Shown here: piece by piece, positions 1 through 8,176 of the stretch
How the letters are laid out: every line of letters begins with the position of its first letter
Numbering within the stretch: position 1 is the stretch's first letter
From: 34-65-8 sp963529855
Lineage (GTDB): Bacteria; Pseudomonadota; Alphaproteobacteria; Sphingomonadales; Sphingomonadaceae
Reading direction: 5' to 3'
Assembly: GCA_963529855.1 (NCBI GenBank)
Contig: CAURZK010000001.1
Span: forward strand, 558,001 to 622,000
DNA length: 64,000 nt
Translations under genes and position numbers: made by a program
The notes under the pieces: generated by a model
What the model saw: only the letters and a program-made list of their open reading frames with translations
Database searches by the model: none
Told to the model about the DNA's origin: nothing

Positions 1-563
1 CGCAAGTCGAACCGACCGTGACCTGGGGAACCAGCCCTGAAGATGTCGCGCCCATCGGCGGCAGCGTGCCCGATCCTGCCGGTTTCGCCGATCCGGCCAA
101 GCAGGAAGCCGCGCGCTGCAGCCTCGATTACATGGGCCTGACGCCGGGGCAGAAGCTGTCCGAAATCGCGGTCGAGAACGTATTTATCGGCAGCTGCACC
201 AACAGCCGGATCGAGGATCTGCGCGCGGCCGCCAGCGTGCTGGAGGGACGATCGAAAGCGCCCAACGTGCGCTGGGCGATCGTCGTGCCGGGTTCGGGCC
301 TCGTCAAGCAGCAGGCCGAGGCGGAAGGGCTCGACGGGGTTTTCATCGCGGCAGGGTTTGAATGGCGCGAGCCGGGATGCTCGGCCTGTCTCGGCATGAA
401 CCCCGACAAGGTCCCGCCCGGCGAGCGTTGCGCATCGACCAGCAACCGCAACTTCGTCGGTCGCCAAGGTCCGGGCGCGCGGACTCACCTGATGAGCCCG
501 GCCATGGCCGCCGCCGCCGCAGTGACCGGGCATCTGACCGACGTGCGCGAATTGCTCGCCTAA
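1..563 (+). CDS. leuC: 3-isopropylmalate dehydratase large subunit, C-terminal part (cut by window start)
   Basis: This is the C-terminal ~187 residues of the aconitase-family large subunit of isopropylmalate isomerase, the second step of leucine biosynthesis (2-isopropylmalate to 3-isopropylmalate). The open frame enters from the left edge at base 3. The [4Fe-4S] ligands are visible: the Cys of GSCTNSRIEDL and the two Cys of GCSACLGMN. RNFVGRQGPGARTHLMSPAM is the usual LeuC C-terminal block. A small gene and leuD follow on the same strand, so the cytoplasmic LeuCD heterodimer is made from one operon. The 5' part lies outside the window. Family identification is secure. Confidence 0.97.
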   Translation, partial: QVEPTVTWGTSPEDVAPIGGSVPDPAGFADPAKQEAARCSLDYMGLTPGQKLSEIAVENVFIGSCTNSRIEDLRAAASVLEGRSKAPNVRWAIVVPGSGLVKQQAEAEGLDGVFIAAGFEWREPGCSACLGMNPDKVPPGERCASTSNRNFVGRQGPGARTHLMSPAMAAAAAVTGHLTDVRELLA

Positions 564-605
564 ACCGCTCTTGCCAGCCAGTCCGCCACATTCCATGAAA
601 GACCA

Positions 606-764
606 ATGACCAACAAACTCACCGGAAAGGCCGCGCTGGCGGCCGGTGCCATCGGATCGGCTGCGATCGCCGCGGCAATGCTTTACGCCTCCAAGCGCAA
701 GGACAAGAAAGCGGCGCCCAAGCCCGGCGCCACGCCTTCCGGCCAGGCGCCGGAAACCGATTGA
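606..764 (+). CDS. Small single-span membrane protein between leuC and leuD
   Basis: This 52-residue reading frame starts MTNKLTGKAALAAG and has one Ala/Ile-rich hydrophobic segment (about residues 8-28), followed by a strongly basic stretch (SKRKDKK) and a Pro/Gly tail. The layout fits a single-pass inner-membrane peptide with its C-terminus in the cytoplasm. Its TGA overlaps the leuD ATG (TGATG), which argues for translational coupling and for the frame being real. It starts 42 bp after leuC. I know no function; a small hypothetical between leuC and leuD is, as far as I recall, common in sphingomonads. Confidence 0.7.
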   Translation: MTNKLTGKAALAAGAIGSAAIAAAMLYASKRKDKKAAPKPGATPSGQAPETD

Positions 765-1366
765 TGGAGCCGGTCTCGGCCATCGAGGGGCGTGCAATTC
801 CTCTCGGCGCCAGGAACGTCGACACCGACGTGATCATTCCGGCGCAATGGCTCAAGACGGTCAGCCGTGAAGGGCTCGGCAAGTGCGCGTTCGAAACGCT
901 GCGCGCGGTTCCCGGCAATGTGTTCGACGATCCCGCATTTGCCGGCGCGCCGATCCTCATCGCGGGCGACAACTTCGGCTGCGGGTCGAGCCGCGAACAC
1001 GCCGCCTGGGCACTGCTCGACCTGGGCATCAAGGCCGTGATCGCGCCAAGTTTCTCCGACATCTTTTCCGGCAACGCGTTCAAGAACGGCATCCTGACCG
1101 TCGAATTGCCGCAGGATCAGGTCGACCGGCTGCTAGAGGTTGCCCGCGAGCATCCGATCAGCATCGATCTGGAGCAGCAGGTCGTTACAACTCCCTATCA
1201 GGATCGTTATAGTTTCGTTGTAGATCCTTTTCGCAAACATTGCCTGCTGAACGGCCTCGACGAGGTCGGCCTGACGCTCGAACGCAGCGATGCGATCGGT
1301 GCCTACGAAGCGCGCACGGCGCGCGATATGCCCTGGCTCGCCACGGCAATGGAGAAAGCTGCATGA
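764..1366 (+). CDS. leuD: 3-isopropylmalate dehydratase small subunit
   Basis: The 200-residue small (swivel-domain) subunit partners LeuC to make 3-isopropylmalate. The diagnostic GDNFGCGSSREHAAWAL block is at about residues 68-84, and the length is normal for bacterial LeuD. The ATG at 764 overlaps the stop of the preceding small gene; a TTG just upstream is in frame but less likely. The TGA overlaps the ATG of the next gene by 4 bp (ATGA), so the oxidoreductase is co-translated with leuD. Confidence 0.97.
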   Translation: MEPVSAIEGRAIPLGARNVDTDVIIPAQWLKTVSREGLGKCAFETLRAVPGNVFDDPAFAGAPILIAGDNFGCGSSREHAAWALLDLGIKAVIAPSFSDIFSGNAFKNGILTVELPQDQVDRLLEVAREHPISIDLEQQVVTTPYQDRYSFVVDPFRKHCLLNGLDEVGLTLERSDAIGAYEARTARDMPWLATAMEKAA

Positions 1367-2361
1367 AAGCCCTGCGTACTCACGCCGTCGGTGGCCCCGA
1401 CACGTTGACTCTCGACGACGTCGATGTGCCCACCCCCGGGCCCGGCCAGGTGCTGGTCGCGGTCAAGGCCTGCGCGATCAATTATCCCGACACGCTGATG
1501 ATCCGCGACCTGTACCAGTTCAAGCCGCAGCGGCCCTACGCCCCCGGCGGCGAGATCGCCGGCGTGGTGGAGGCGGTTGGCGTCGGGGTGACGAACTTCA
1601 AACCGGGCGACCGGGTGCTGGCCGGCATCGGCAACGGCGGTCTGGTGGAGAAGGTCGTCGTTCCGGCCGGCCGCCTGTTCCCGGTGCCCGATGGCGTTCC
1701 GTTCGAAAAGGCGGCTTCGCTGCTGATGACCTATGGCACAACCATCCACGGGTTGAAGGATCGCGGGCACATCAAGGCGGGCGATACCGTGCTGATCTTG
1801 GGCGCTGCAGGCGGCGTGGGCCTGTCGGCCGTGGAACTGGCCAAGGCGTTCGGCGCGCGCGTCGTCGCCGCGGTTTCGAGCGCGGAAAAGGGCGAAGTCG
1901 CCCGCCGCGCGGGCGCGGACGAAGTCGTCGTCTATCCCAAGGGCGAAATGGAGAAGGATGCCAGCAAGGACCTCGCCAATGCTTTCAAGGCGGCGTGCGG
2001 ACCGGACGGCGCGAACATCGTCTATGATGTCGTCGGCGGGCAGTATTCGGAACCCGCGCTGCGCGCGATCGCATGGGAGGGGCGTTTCCTGGTGGTCGGC
2101 TTCCCGGCAGGTATAGCGAAAATGCCGCTCAACCTGACCTTGCTGAAATCATGCGATATTTGCGGTGTTTTCTGGGGTGCCTTCACCGCGCGCGAGCCCG
2201 CGAAGTTCCAGGCTCAGGTGGCCGAACTGTTCGACCTGCTTGAAGCGGGCAAGATCGACCCGCTGGTTTCCGAAACCTTCCCTCTCGAACGCGGGAGCGA
2301 GGCGATCGCCAAGCTGGAAAACCGCGAGGCGGTCGGCAAGCTGGTCGTAACGATGGACTAG
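1363..2361 (+). CDS. NADPH:quinone oxidoreductase-type medium-chain dehydrogenase
   Basis: This 332-residue MDR-superfamily protein (MKALRTHAVGGPDTLTLDD...) has the N-terminal GroES-like fold and a Rossmann fold with LGAAGGVGLSAVEL at about residue 145. No structural-zinc cysteine cluster is seen, as expected for the quinone oxidoreductase/crotonyl-CoA-reductase-like branch. Such enzymes reduce quinones or activated alkenes with NADPH in the cytoplasm; the true substrate cannot be read from sequence. It overlaps leuD by 4 bp, so it is probably the last gene of the leu operon here, but a role in leucine synthesis is not implied. Confidence 0.9.
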   Translation: MKALRTHAVGGPDTLTLDDVDVPTPGPGQVLVAVKACAINYPDTLMIRDLYQFKPQRPYAPGGEIAGVVEAVGVGVTNFKPGDRVLAGIGNGGLVEKVVVPAGRLFPVPDGVPFEKAASLLMTYGTTIHGLKDRGHIKAGDTVLILGAAGGVGLSAVELAKAFGARVVAAVSSAEKGEVARRAGADEVVVYPKGEMEKDASKDLANAFKAACGPDGANIVYDVVGGQYSEPALRAIAWEGRFLVVGFPAGIAKMPLNLTLLKSCDICGVFWGAFTAREPAKFQAQVAELFDLLEAGKIDPLVSETFPLERGSEAIAKLENREAVGKLVVTMD

Positions 2362-2409
2362 TCCCCTCACGCGCCCTATCTGGGCGGCAGACCAATTCGA
2401 GAGGACCCC

Positions 2410-2733
2410 ATGACCGATTTCAAGGACCGCGAGCGCGCCGAAGAAGCCAAGTTCGCGCTGGACGAAGATACCGCATTCCGCATCGCCGCGCGGCGCAATC
2501 GCCTGCTCGGCGAATGGGCTGCCGGGCTGATGAACCTCACTGCCGAGGAAGCCGACGCCTACAAGAAGGCAGTCGTCCAGGCCGATTTCGAGGAAGCGGG
2601 CGACGAGGACGTGATCCGCAAGCTTCTGGGCGACCTGACCGCGGCCGGCAGCGATGCCGACGAGGGAATGATCCGCGCCAAGCTGGAGGAATGCTCGATC
2701 GAGGCACGCCGCCAGTTCATGAGCGAGAGCTGA
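2410..2733 (+). CDS. DUF1476 protein (F1-ATPase inhibitor zeta-like)
   Basis: This 107-residue, highly charged helical protein begins MTDFKDRERAEEAKFALDED, the hallmark of DUF1476. In Paracoccus this family is the zeta subunit, which blocks ATP hydrolysis by the F1Fo-ATP synthase through its N-terminus. That role is known for the family and inferred here. GAGAGGA lies just before the ATG. It is followed by bolA and a CGFS glutaredoxin, a frequent alphaproteobacterial neighbourhood. Confidence 0.92.
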   Translation: MTDFKDRERAEEAKFALDEDTAFRIAARRNRLLGEWAAGLMNLTAEEADAYKKAVVQADFEEAGDEDVIRKLLGDLTAAGSDADEGMIRAKLEECSIEARRQFMSES

Positions 2734-2740
2734 CCGCGCC

Positions 2741-2977
2741 ATGCCGATGAGCGCTGCCGAAATCGAAGGGATGATCGTGGCTGCCCTGCCCGGCGCCACG
2801 GTCGAGATGACCGATCTGGCGGGCGACAACGATCACTGGGCGGCGCGCGTCGTCGCCCCGCAATTTGCCGGGATCAGCCGGGTCCAGCAGCACAAGCTGG
2901 TCTATGATGCGCTGGGCGGACGGATGGGCGGCGTGCTGCACGCCTTGCAACTGACCACCGCCGCGCCCACTTCCTGA
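2741..2977 (+). CDS. bolA: BolA family protein
   Basis: The 78-residue BolA/IbaG-fold protein has the invariant His near the C-terminal helix (SRVQQHKLVYDALGGRMGG) and the usual final LHALQL strand. BolA proteins pair with CGFS monothiol glutaredoxins through a shared [2Fe-2S] cluster, and the next gene encodes exactly such a glutaredoxin, so the two probably act together in Fe-S delivery or iron sensing in the cytoplasm. It starts 7 bp after the DUF1476 stop; a second ATG at codon 3 is also possible. Confidence 0.93.
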   Translation: MPMSAAEIEGMIVAALPGATVEMTDLAGDNDHWAARVVAPQFAGISRVQQHKLVYDALGGRMGGVLHALQLTTAAPTS

Positions 2978-3010
2978 TCCTGACCTCATACCATTTTCGG
3001 AACCGCTATC

Positions 3011-3340
3011 ATGTCCGACACCAATCAGCGCATCGCCAGCATCGTGAACGAGAACGACGTCGTTCTCTTCATGAAAGGCACGCCCCTGTTCCCCCAGTGC
3101 GGTTTTTCCAGCCGCGCCATTGCCATTCTGGATCACTGCGGCGTCGCCTATAAAAGCGTGGACGTGCTGCAGGACATGGAAATCCGCCAGGGAATCAAGG
3201 AATTCTCCGACTGGCCAACCATTCCTCAGCTATACGTCAAGGGCGAATTCCTGGGCGGCAGCGACATCATGATGGAAATGTATGAAGCTGGCGAATTGCA
3301 GCAATTGCTTGCTGAAAAGCAGGTCGCCCGCGCCGAATAA
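3011..3340 (+). CDS. grxD: Monothiol glutaredoxin, Grx4 type
   Basis: The 109-residue Grx4/Grx5-like protein carries the CGFS active site at residues 30-33 after KGTPLFPQ, with the glutathione-contact motifs WPTIPQLYV and GGSDI. It binds a glutathione-ligated [2Fe-2S] cluster and transfers it to client proteins, commonly with BolA, whose gene is 33 bp upstream. A strong intrinsic terminator lies just after the stop. Confidence 0.96.
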   Translation: MSDTNQRIASIVNENDVVLFMKGTPLFPQCGFSSRAIAILDHCGVAYKSVDVLQDMEIRQGIKEFSDWPTIPQLYVKGEFLGGSDIMMEMYEAGELQQLLAEKQVARAE

Positions 3341-3364
3341 GCGCCGCGTCCACCAGCCAAAGAA

Positions 3365-3396
3365 AAAGGCCCGCTCCAACCAGGAAGCGGGCCTTT
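3365..3396 (+). terminator. Intrinsic terminator after grxD
   Basis: Perfect 11-bp inverted repeat (AAAGGCCCGCT / AGCGGGCCTTT) with a 10-nt loop, flanked by A-rich sequence upstream and TTTGTCTTG downstream. It closes the DUF1476-bolA-grxD unit. Confidence 0.85.
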
Positions 3397-3413
3397 GTCT
3401 TGTCGGGGAGCCG

Positions 3414-3555
3414 CACCGGAGACCAGTGGTGCAAAGCTCCTTTACGAAGACCATTCGGGGTATCGAGCACTGTGCATGCCTCGTGCCAGTTTTGTGCGAA
3501 CTTGGATTTCCGGGGGTTCCGCTGGTTAACAGGCCGAAAGGGATGTCTCCGGGTG
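3414..3555 (+). ncRNA. Candidate structured RNA, possibly 6S RNA
   Basis: About 142 nt in a non-coding gap fold back on themselves. CACCGGAGAC (3414-3423) pairs with GTCTCCGGGTG (3545-3555) with one bulged G. CCAGTGG (from 3423) pairs with CCGCTGG (from 3528) with one wobble. An apical GCAC/GTGC hairpin sits near 3466-3487. A long rod with a closing stem, an open centre and a terminal hairpin resembles 6S RNA, the sigma70-RNA-polymerase decoy. I assign the class by shape and length only, on the plus strand because both neighbours are plus; the minus strand is possible. Confidence 0.42.
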
Positions 3556-3621
3556 TAAGCTATCCCGACACCCGCCACCTTTGCGCTTGAGTGGCGGCGC
3601 ACCGCCAGCCACATTCACGCG

Positions 3622-4407
3622 ATGAACAGCGCCCCGCCCGCCGACCCCACACCCACCATCCCCGCCGCCACCATCGTCATCTTTCGCAACGGCCCCGCAG
3701 GCGGCCCGCCCGAATTGCTGATGGTCACGCGATCGCGGGCGATGGCGTTCGCGGGCGGTGCGGCCGTTTTCCCAGGCGGTCGAGTCGATCCGGCCGATCA
3801 CAAACTGGCCAGCGAACTGGGCCACGGCGACCCGGATGAAGCCGCGCACCGGATCGCCGCAATCCGCGAAACGCTGGAAGAAACCGGTCTAGTCGTCGGC
3901 CTGAGCGGCGCGATCGATGCCGTGCGCGCGGTCGAGGCGCGGGCCATGCTGCTCGCACACGGCAACCTCGCTCCGGTGCTCGCGACGATGGACTGGTCGC
4001 TCGATCTTGGTGCGCTGCGTCCGTTTGCCCGCTGGCATCCCAAGAACGAGCGCATCCCCCGCGTGTTCGACACGCGATTCTATCTGGCGGATCTGGGCAC
4101 CGGCGCCGTCCAGATCACCGTCGACGAGACCGAAAACACTCACTTGTTCTGGATTTCTGCGGCCGATGCCCTGGCAGCGGCCGATCGCGGCGAATTGACA
4201 GTGATCTATCCCACTCGCCGCAACCTCGAGCGCCTCGCCCAGTTCGGCAGTTTTGCCGAGGCATCGGCTGATTGCGACCGCCACCCGGTCCGCACGATCA
4301 CACCCTTCCTGAGCGTAGAGGACGGCACCCGCTGGCTACGCATCCCGCCCGATGCCGGCTATCCCGTAACCGGCGAGCCGCTGGACCACGCCATGCGGGG
4401 GGATTGA
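3622..4407 (+). CDS. Nudix hydrolase, probable acyl-CoA diphosphatase type
   Basis: This 261-residue protein has a Nudix box whose catalytic core RETLEETG sits at residues 82-89 and whose glycine part is PGGRVDP at 51-57. The spacer between them is much longer than the canonical motif, as in NUDT7/8/19-like coenzyme A diphosphatases. The family hydrolyses nucleoside diphosphates linked to another moiety with Mg2+. The substrate is not certain. The start at MNSAPPADPT is the first in-frame ATG after the structured gap. It stands alone, with a tRNA on the opposite strand just downstream. Confidence 0.85.
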   Translation: MNSAPPADPTPTIPAATIVIFRNGPAGGPPELLMVTRSRAMAFAGGAAVFPGGRVDPADHKLASELGHGDPDEAAHRIAAIRETLEETGLVVGLSGAIDAVRAVEARAMLLAHGNLAPVLATMDWSLDLGALRPFARWHPKNERIPRVFDTRFYLADLGTGAVQITVDETENTHLFWISAADALAAADRGELTVIYPTRRNLERLAQFGSFAEASADCDRHPVRTITPFLSVEDGTRWLRIPPDAGYPVTGEPLDHAMRGD

Positions 4408-4421
4408 TTGAAGTGCCTTAT

Positions 4422-4498
4422 TGGCGCGCCCGGCAGGACTCGAACCTGCTGCCTCAAGATTAGAAGTCTCGCGCTCTATCCAGATGAGCTACGGGCGC
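4422..4498 (-). tRNA. tRNA-Arg (anticodon TCT)
   Basis: Reading the minus strand gives a complete cloverleaf of 77 nt: acceptor GCGCCCG/CGGGCGC, D-arm GCTC/GAGC, anticodon arm CGAGA-CTTCTAA-TCTTG, T-arm GCAGG-TTCGAGT-CCTGC, discriminator G and an encoded CCA. The loop CTTCTAA places TCT as the anticodon, decoding AGA (and AGG by wobble), a rare codon in this GC-rich sequence. Confidence 0.96.
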
Positions 4499-4558
4499 GC
4501 GCCGGGATGCGAATAGCGTGCTTTTCCCATCCCGCAAATCGCGATAGGCACGTGCGCG

Positions 4559-5302
4559 ATGGATAACCAGCCGGTCCGCCGCCTTGATATCAACCCCGGC
4601 GAACGCCATGCGTTTCGATATTACGATATCGTCATGGCGGCATTCGTCGCCATCCTGCTTTTGTCGAACGTAATCGGCGCGGCAAAACCGTCGTACATCG
4701 TGCTGCCAGACGGGGCGCAATGGGCCTTTGGCGCGGGCGTGCTGTTCTTTCCGATCAGCTACGTCATCGGCGACGTTCTGACCGAGGTTTATGGTTATGC
4801 CCGCGCGCGCCGGGTGATCTGGACCGGGTTCGCGGCGCTTGCATTCATGGCGTTCATGGCCTGGGTCGTGGTGGCCCTGCCCCCTGCGGCGGGTTGGCCC
4901 GGTCAGGAAGCCTACGAATTCGTGTTCGGAAATTCGTGGCGGATCGTGCTTGCTTCCATGATCGCGTTCTGGGTTGGAGAGTTCGCCAACAGTTTCGTCC
5001 TTGCCAAGATGAAGGTCTGGACCAAGGGCAAGCACCTGTGGGCACGAACGATCGGGTCGACCGCGGTCGGCCAGGGGCTCGACAGCCTTATCTTCTACCC
5101 GCTTGCCTTCTGGGGTCTGGCGGGCTGGCCTCCGGAACAATTGTGGCAAGTGGTACTGTCGCAGTGGGCCATAAAGACCGCGTGGGAAGCACTGCTGACC
5201 CCGGTCACATATATCGTCGTTGCCCGGCTGAAGCGGGCCGAAGGGATCGATATCTACGACACCCAGACGGACTTTTCGCCGTTTGCGGCCATACAGCGGT
5301 AA
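4559..5302 (+). CDS. yhhQ: Queuosine precursor transporter (VUT/YhhQ family)
   Basis: This 247-residue integral membrane protein has about six hydrophobic segments and the family blocks LLLSNVIGAAKP, FPISYVIGDVLTEVYGYARARRVIW and FANSFVLAKMKVWTKGKHLWARTIGSTAVGQGLDSLIFYPL. YhhQ homologues import queuine or preQ0/preQ1 for tRNA queuosine modification, which is inferred here from the family. It is monocistronic, between a minus-strand tRNA and a terminator. Confidence 0.93.
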   Translation: MDNQPVRRLDINPGERHAFRYYDIVMAAFVAILLLSNVIGAAKPSYIVLPDGAQWAFGAGVLFFPISYVIGDVLTEVYGYARARRVIWTGFAALAFMAFMAWVVVALPPAAGWPGQEAYEFVFGNSWRIVLASMIAFWVGEFANSFVLAKMKVWTKGKHLWARTIGSTAVGQGLDSLIFYPLAFWGLAGWPPEQLWQVVLSQWAIKTAWEALLTPVTYIVVARLKRAEGIDIYDTQTDFSPFAAIQR

Positions 5303-5310
5303 ATTGCGAT

Positions 5311-5336
5311 AAGGGCCGGGATCGCTCCCGGCCCTT
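5311..5336. terminator. Bidirectional terminator between yhhQ and the TonB-receptor pseudogene
   Basis: Perfect 11-bp stem AAGGGCCGGGA / TCCCGGCCCTT with a 4-nt loop, placed between the yhhQ stop and the convergent receptor gene. It has A/T-ended arms in both directions. Confidence 0.82.
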
Positions 5337-5361
5337 CCCTCCCCCAGAGGTATCCTGAATA

Positions 5362-7886
5362 TCAGAACTTGGTGCGCACTGTCACGCCATAGGTGCGCGG
5401 TTCTTCCAGGAAGGCGATCCGCGACCGTTCACCCGCGCCGCCGCGCAGCGGCGTGTTCGCCGTAATGCCCCGGGTTATCTCGTCCGACAGGTTTACGCCC
5501 CACACTTCGAACGTGAATCGCTCGTCCGGAGTCGTGAAGCCGAGTCGCGCGTTCACCTTGAAGTAGGCTTCCTGGTAATCGAACGGCAGCGGGGCGAACG
5601 GTGGAGCCGTCTCTGTTGGCGTGGTGCTGGTGCGCCGGCTGCCCGAATAGGCGACGTTGACATTGGCCAGCAGCCCCCAGCCCGCGCTGTTGAGCGGTCC
5701 ATCGTACGTGATGCCCGCAACGCCGCTCCATTTCGGCGCATTGGTGAGCGGCTGGCCGCACAGGGTCCGGACCGTGGGCAGAGCGCTGCCGGTAATCCCC
5801 TCGTCGCAATCGCTGGGATACCGAGCGTCAGCATAGGTCACGGAAAAGTTTATGATCATGTTGGGGTCGAACCGGCCGAGCACCTCCAGTTCGGCACCGG
5901 TCGACTTGGCCGACGCGACATTGAACGTCTGGAACTGAACGCCGGTGAATTCGAGCACCTGGAAGTCGGTCATCTCCATGTGAAACACGGCCAGGTTGGC
6001 GGTGACCTGATCCCGGAAAAGCGACGTCTTTATGCCCAGTTCGTAAGCGTCGACCTTTTCCGAATCGAACCGCGGGTCGAGACCTCCCGCCGATGCTGCC
6101 GGATCGAGGTTGAAACCGCCCGATTTGAAACCGTGCGCGAAGCTGGCGTAGGCGAGGAAGCCTGCGTTGTTATTGATGCGGGCAGGTTAGCCTGGGTCGC
6201 GAAGGGGAAGCAGCTCAGCCCCACCCCGCCGGCGGCGAGAGCCTGCGCGGTGGCAAGCGGAAGACCTGCAACTGTCGTCAGATTGGTGATGATATTGCCA
6301 AAGCCATTGGCGATCGTGGCGCACGCCGGCGAGCTGCCCGAAAGCTGGTCGAACGCGCCATCCTTCTTTTCGTCGACGTAGCGTGCACCCAGCGTCAGGC
6401 TGATATTGTCGGTCAGGTCGATCACATTGTGGGTGAACACGGAGACGCTTTCCGCATCCTGGGTGAACCTGTTCACGGCGAAGCTACCATTCGAATTCAC
6501 ACCGGCCACATTGGGCAGCGCGAAATTGGGCACTGGCCCCACCCCGGGGATGACGGTGACGCCGGTCGCCTGCGCCATGCGGGTCAATGCGAACAGTGGA
6601 TTGGGCCCGAACGGACGGAAAGCGTTGCCGAGCGAATTGAACAATTGGGTCGCGGCATAGGCCTGGTAATCCGGCCCCAGCGTCATCGCCTGGATTTCGT
6701 CGATCTTCTCGTTCGAATAATAAGCCCCGATCAGCCAGTCGACCGCGTCGTTGAACGCCGAGCCTTGCAGGCGCAGCTCGTGCGTCATGACCTTGTTGGT
6801 CCCGCCGCTGAACGGGAAATTGGGTGCGGAAAAGGGGCTAGGCCCAACCTGATAAACGTCCAGCCCGACGAAATCATCCTGCCCCGACTGCGCCTCGAAC
6901 CGGCGATAGGAACCGATGTAGGTCAGTTCCGGCACTCCGAGGTTCCATTTCAGCTCGCCCGACACGCCCCACTGGTTGGTGATGTTGATGTAGCCGTCGT
7001 CGCTTGAAATCCGGTCCTCCACCGCGCGCGGGCCGAAATCGATCACTCCGCCATTGGCTGGCAGGCCATAGGCGGCGAATGCACCGCGATTGCGCAGTTC
7101 GGTTTCGCGGATGATGACGGCGGTACAGCAATTTTCGTCGGATTCGGCATAGTCGCCGATAATGCGCAGGCTGACGTCGGCGGTCGGTTCCCATGCCACC
7201 TGCCCGCGCACGATGAACCGGTCGCGATTGCCACTTTCCGCGCCGCTGGTCGAACTGGTGATGATGCCGTCGCGCTTGCGATAGGCGCCTGACAGGCGAA
7301 CGCCCATTTCCCCTGCGATGACCGGGACGCTGATCCCCGCCTGCGCACCGATATAATCGAAGTTGCCATAGCTGGCGTTGGCGAAACCTTCGAATTCAAT
7401 GAGGTCGGGCCGCTTGGTCGAAATGTTGAGCGCCCCCGCAGAGGTATTGCGGCCGAACAGCGTTCCCTGCGGTCCGCGCAGGATTTCGAGCCGTTCCAGG
7501 TCGAGCAGATCGCCAAGCGCGATACCCGGGCGCGAGAGATAGACGCCGTCGATGAAAACGCCGACCGAGCTTTCCAGCCCGGTGTTGTTACCGGTCGTTC
7601 CCACGCCGCGAATGCGGATCGAGGTACCCTGGGTCTCTGTCTGGGACGACTGGATGTTGAAGCTGGGTGAAACCGAAGACAGCGTCTTGATGTCCATTAC
7701 GCCCTGGCGTTCCAGTTCGACCGGCGCAACCGCAGTTACGGCGATCGGGACATCCTGTACGTCGGCCGCGCGCAGCGTCGCAGTGACGATGATCGTATCG
7801 TCGTCCTCGGTCGCGTCCTGGGCATGAGCGGGAATTGCGATCGTGCAGCCGGCAACGCCGGCCAGCAGGGCAAGCTTGACCCTCAT
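5362..7886 (-). pseudogene. TonB-dependent receptor gene, frameshifted, probably with an internal deletion
   Basis: The start is MRVKLALLAGVAGCTIAIPAHAQ (signal peptide) behind GGAGGAGAGGACGG. The TonB-box-like region DDTIIVTATLRAADVQ, the plug and the early barrel are intact for about 600 codons. Near 6170-6190 the frame is lost: the first frame ends at 6030 after an unrelated tail, while the barrel continues in another frame (RINNNAGFLAYASFAHGFKS... to the terminal VRTKF at 5362). Just before the shift the protein jumps from a loop (CFPFATQANLPA) straight to the AYASFAHGFKSGGFNLD strand, so some 20-40 residues usual between them seem to be missing. It is therefore likely a deletion rather than one lost base. 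Assembly error is the main alternative. Confidence 0.8.
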
Positions 7887-7978
7887 CCGTCCTCTCCTCC
7901 TCCACGGCGGTTGCTTATGCTGCAACCTCTCCGGCAACGAGGGTAAATCAAATGGCTGGCATGATGCAATAGTCTTGC

Positions 7979-8006
7979 GCAAAAGACGTGGCTGACGTTC
8001 TTTTGC
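7979..8006. repeat. Inverted repeat upstream of the broken TonB receptor
   Basis: GCAAAAGACGT (7979-7989) and ACGTTCTTTTGC (7995-8006) form an 11-bp inverted repeat with one extra T and a 5-nt spacer, in the 290-bp gap between the receptor start and the ppx stop. It lies about 95 bp before the receptor ATG and could be an operator or an RNA hairpin. Nothing else was recognised in the gap. Confidence 0.35.
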
Positions 8007-8176
8007 AGCAGGAGAGATCATTCAAACAGGGCCATTCCCTACGTAAATGCGTCCGAGTTTTACGGAATGTTGACACGCGGATCTCGCGTCGAGACCTTAT
8101 CGGCAGACGATCGCTCGGTCACATGCCCGTGACAAATTCGCACTCTCGGCCTCGACTCCGGATCAGGACATGCACC

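Noticed and set aside
5980..6381. A 133-codon plus-strand frame over the receptor frameshift
   Set aside because: It lies opposite recognisable receptor sequence in both halves and has no likeness of its own.
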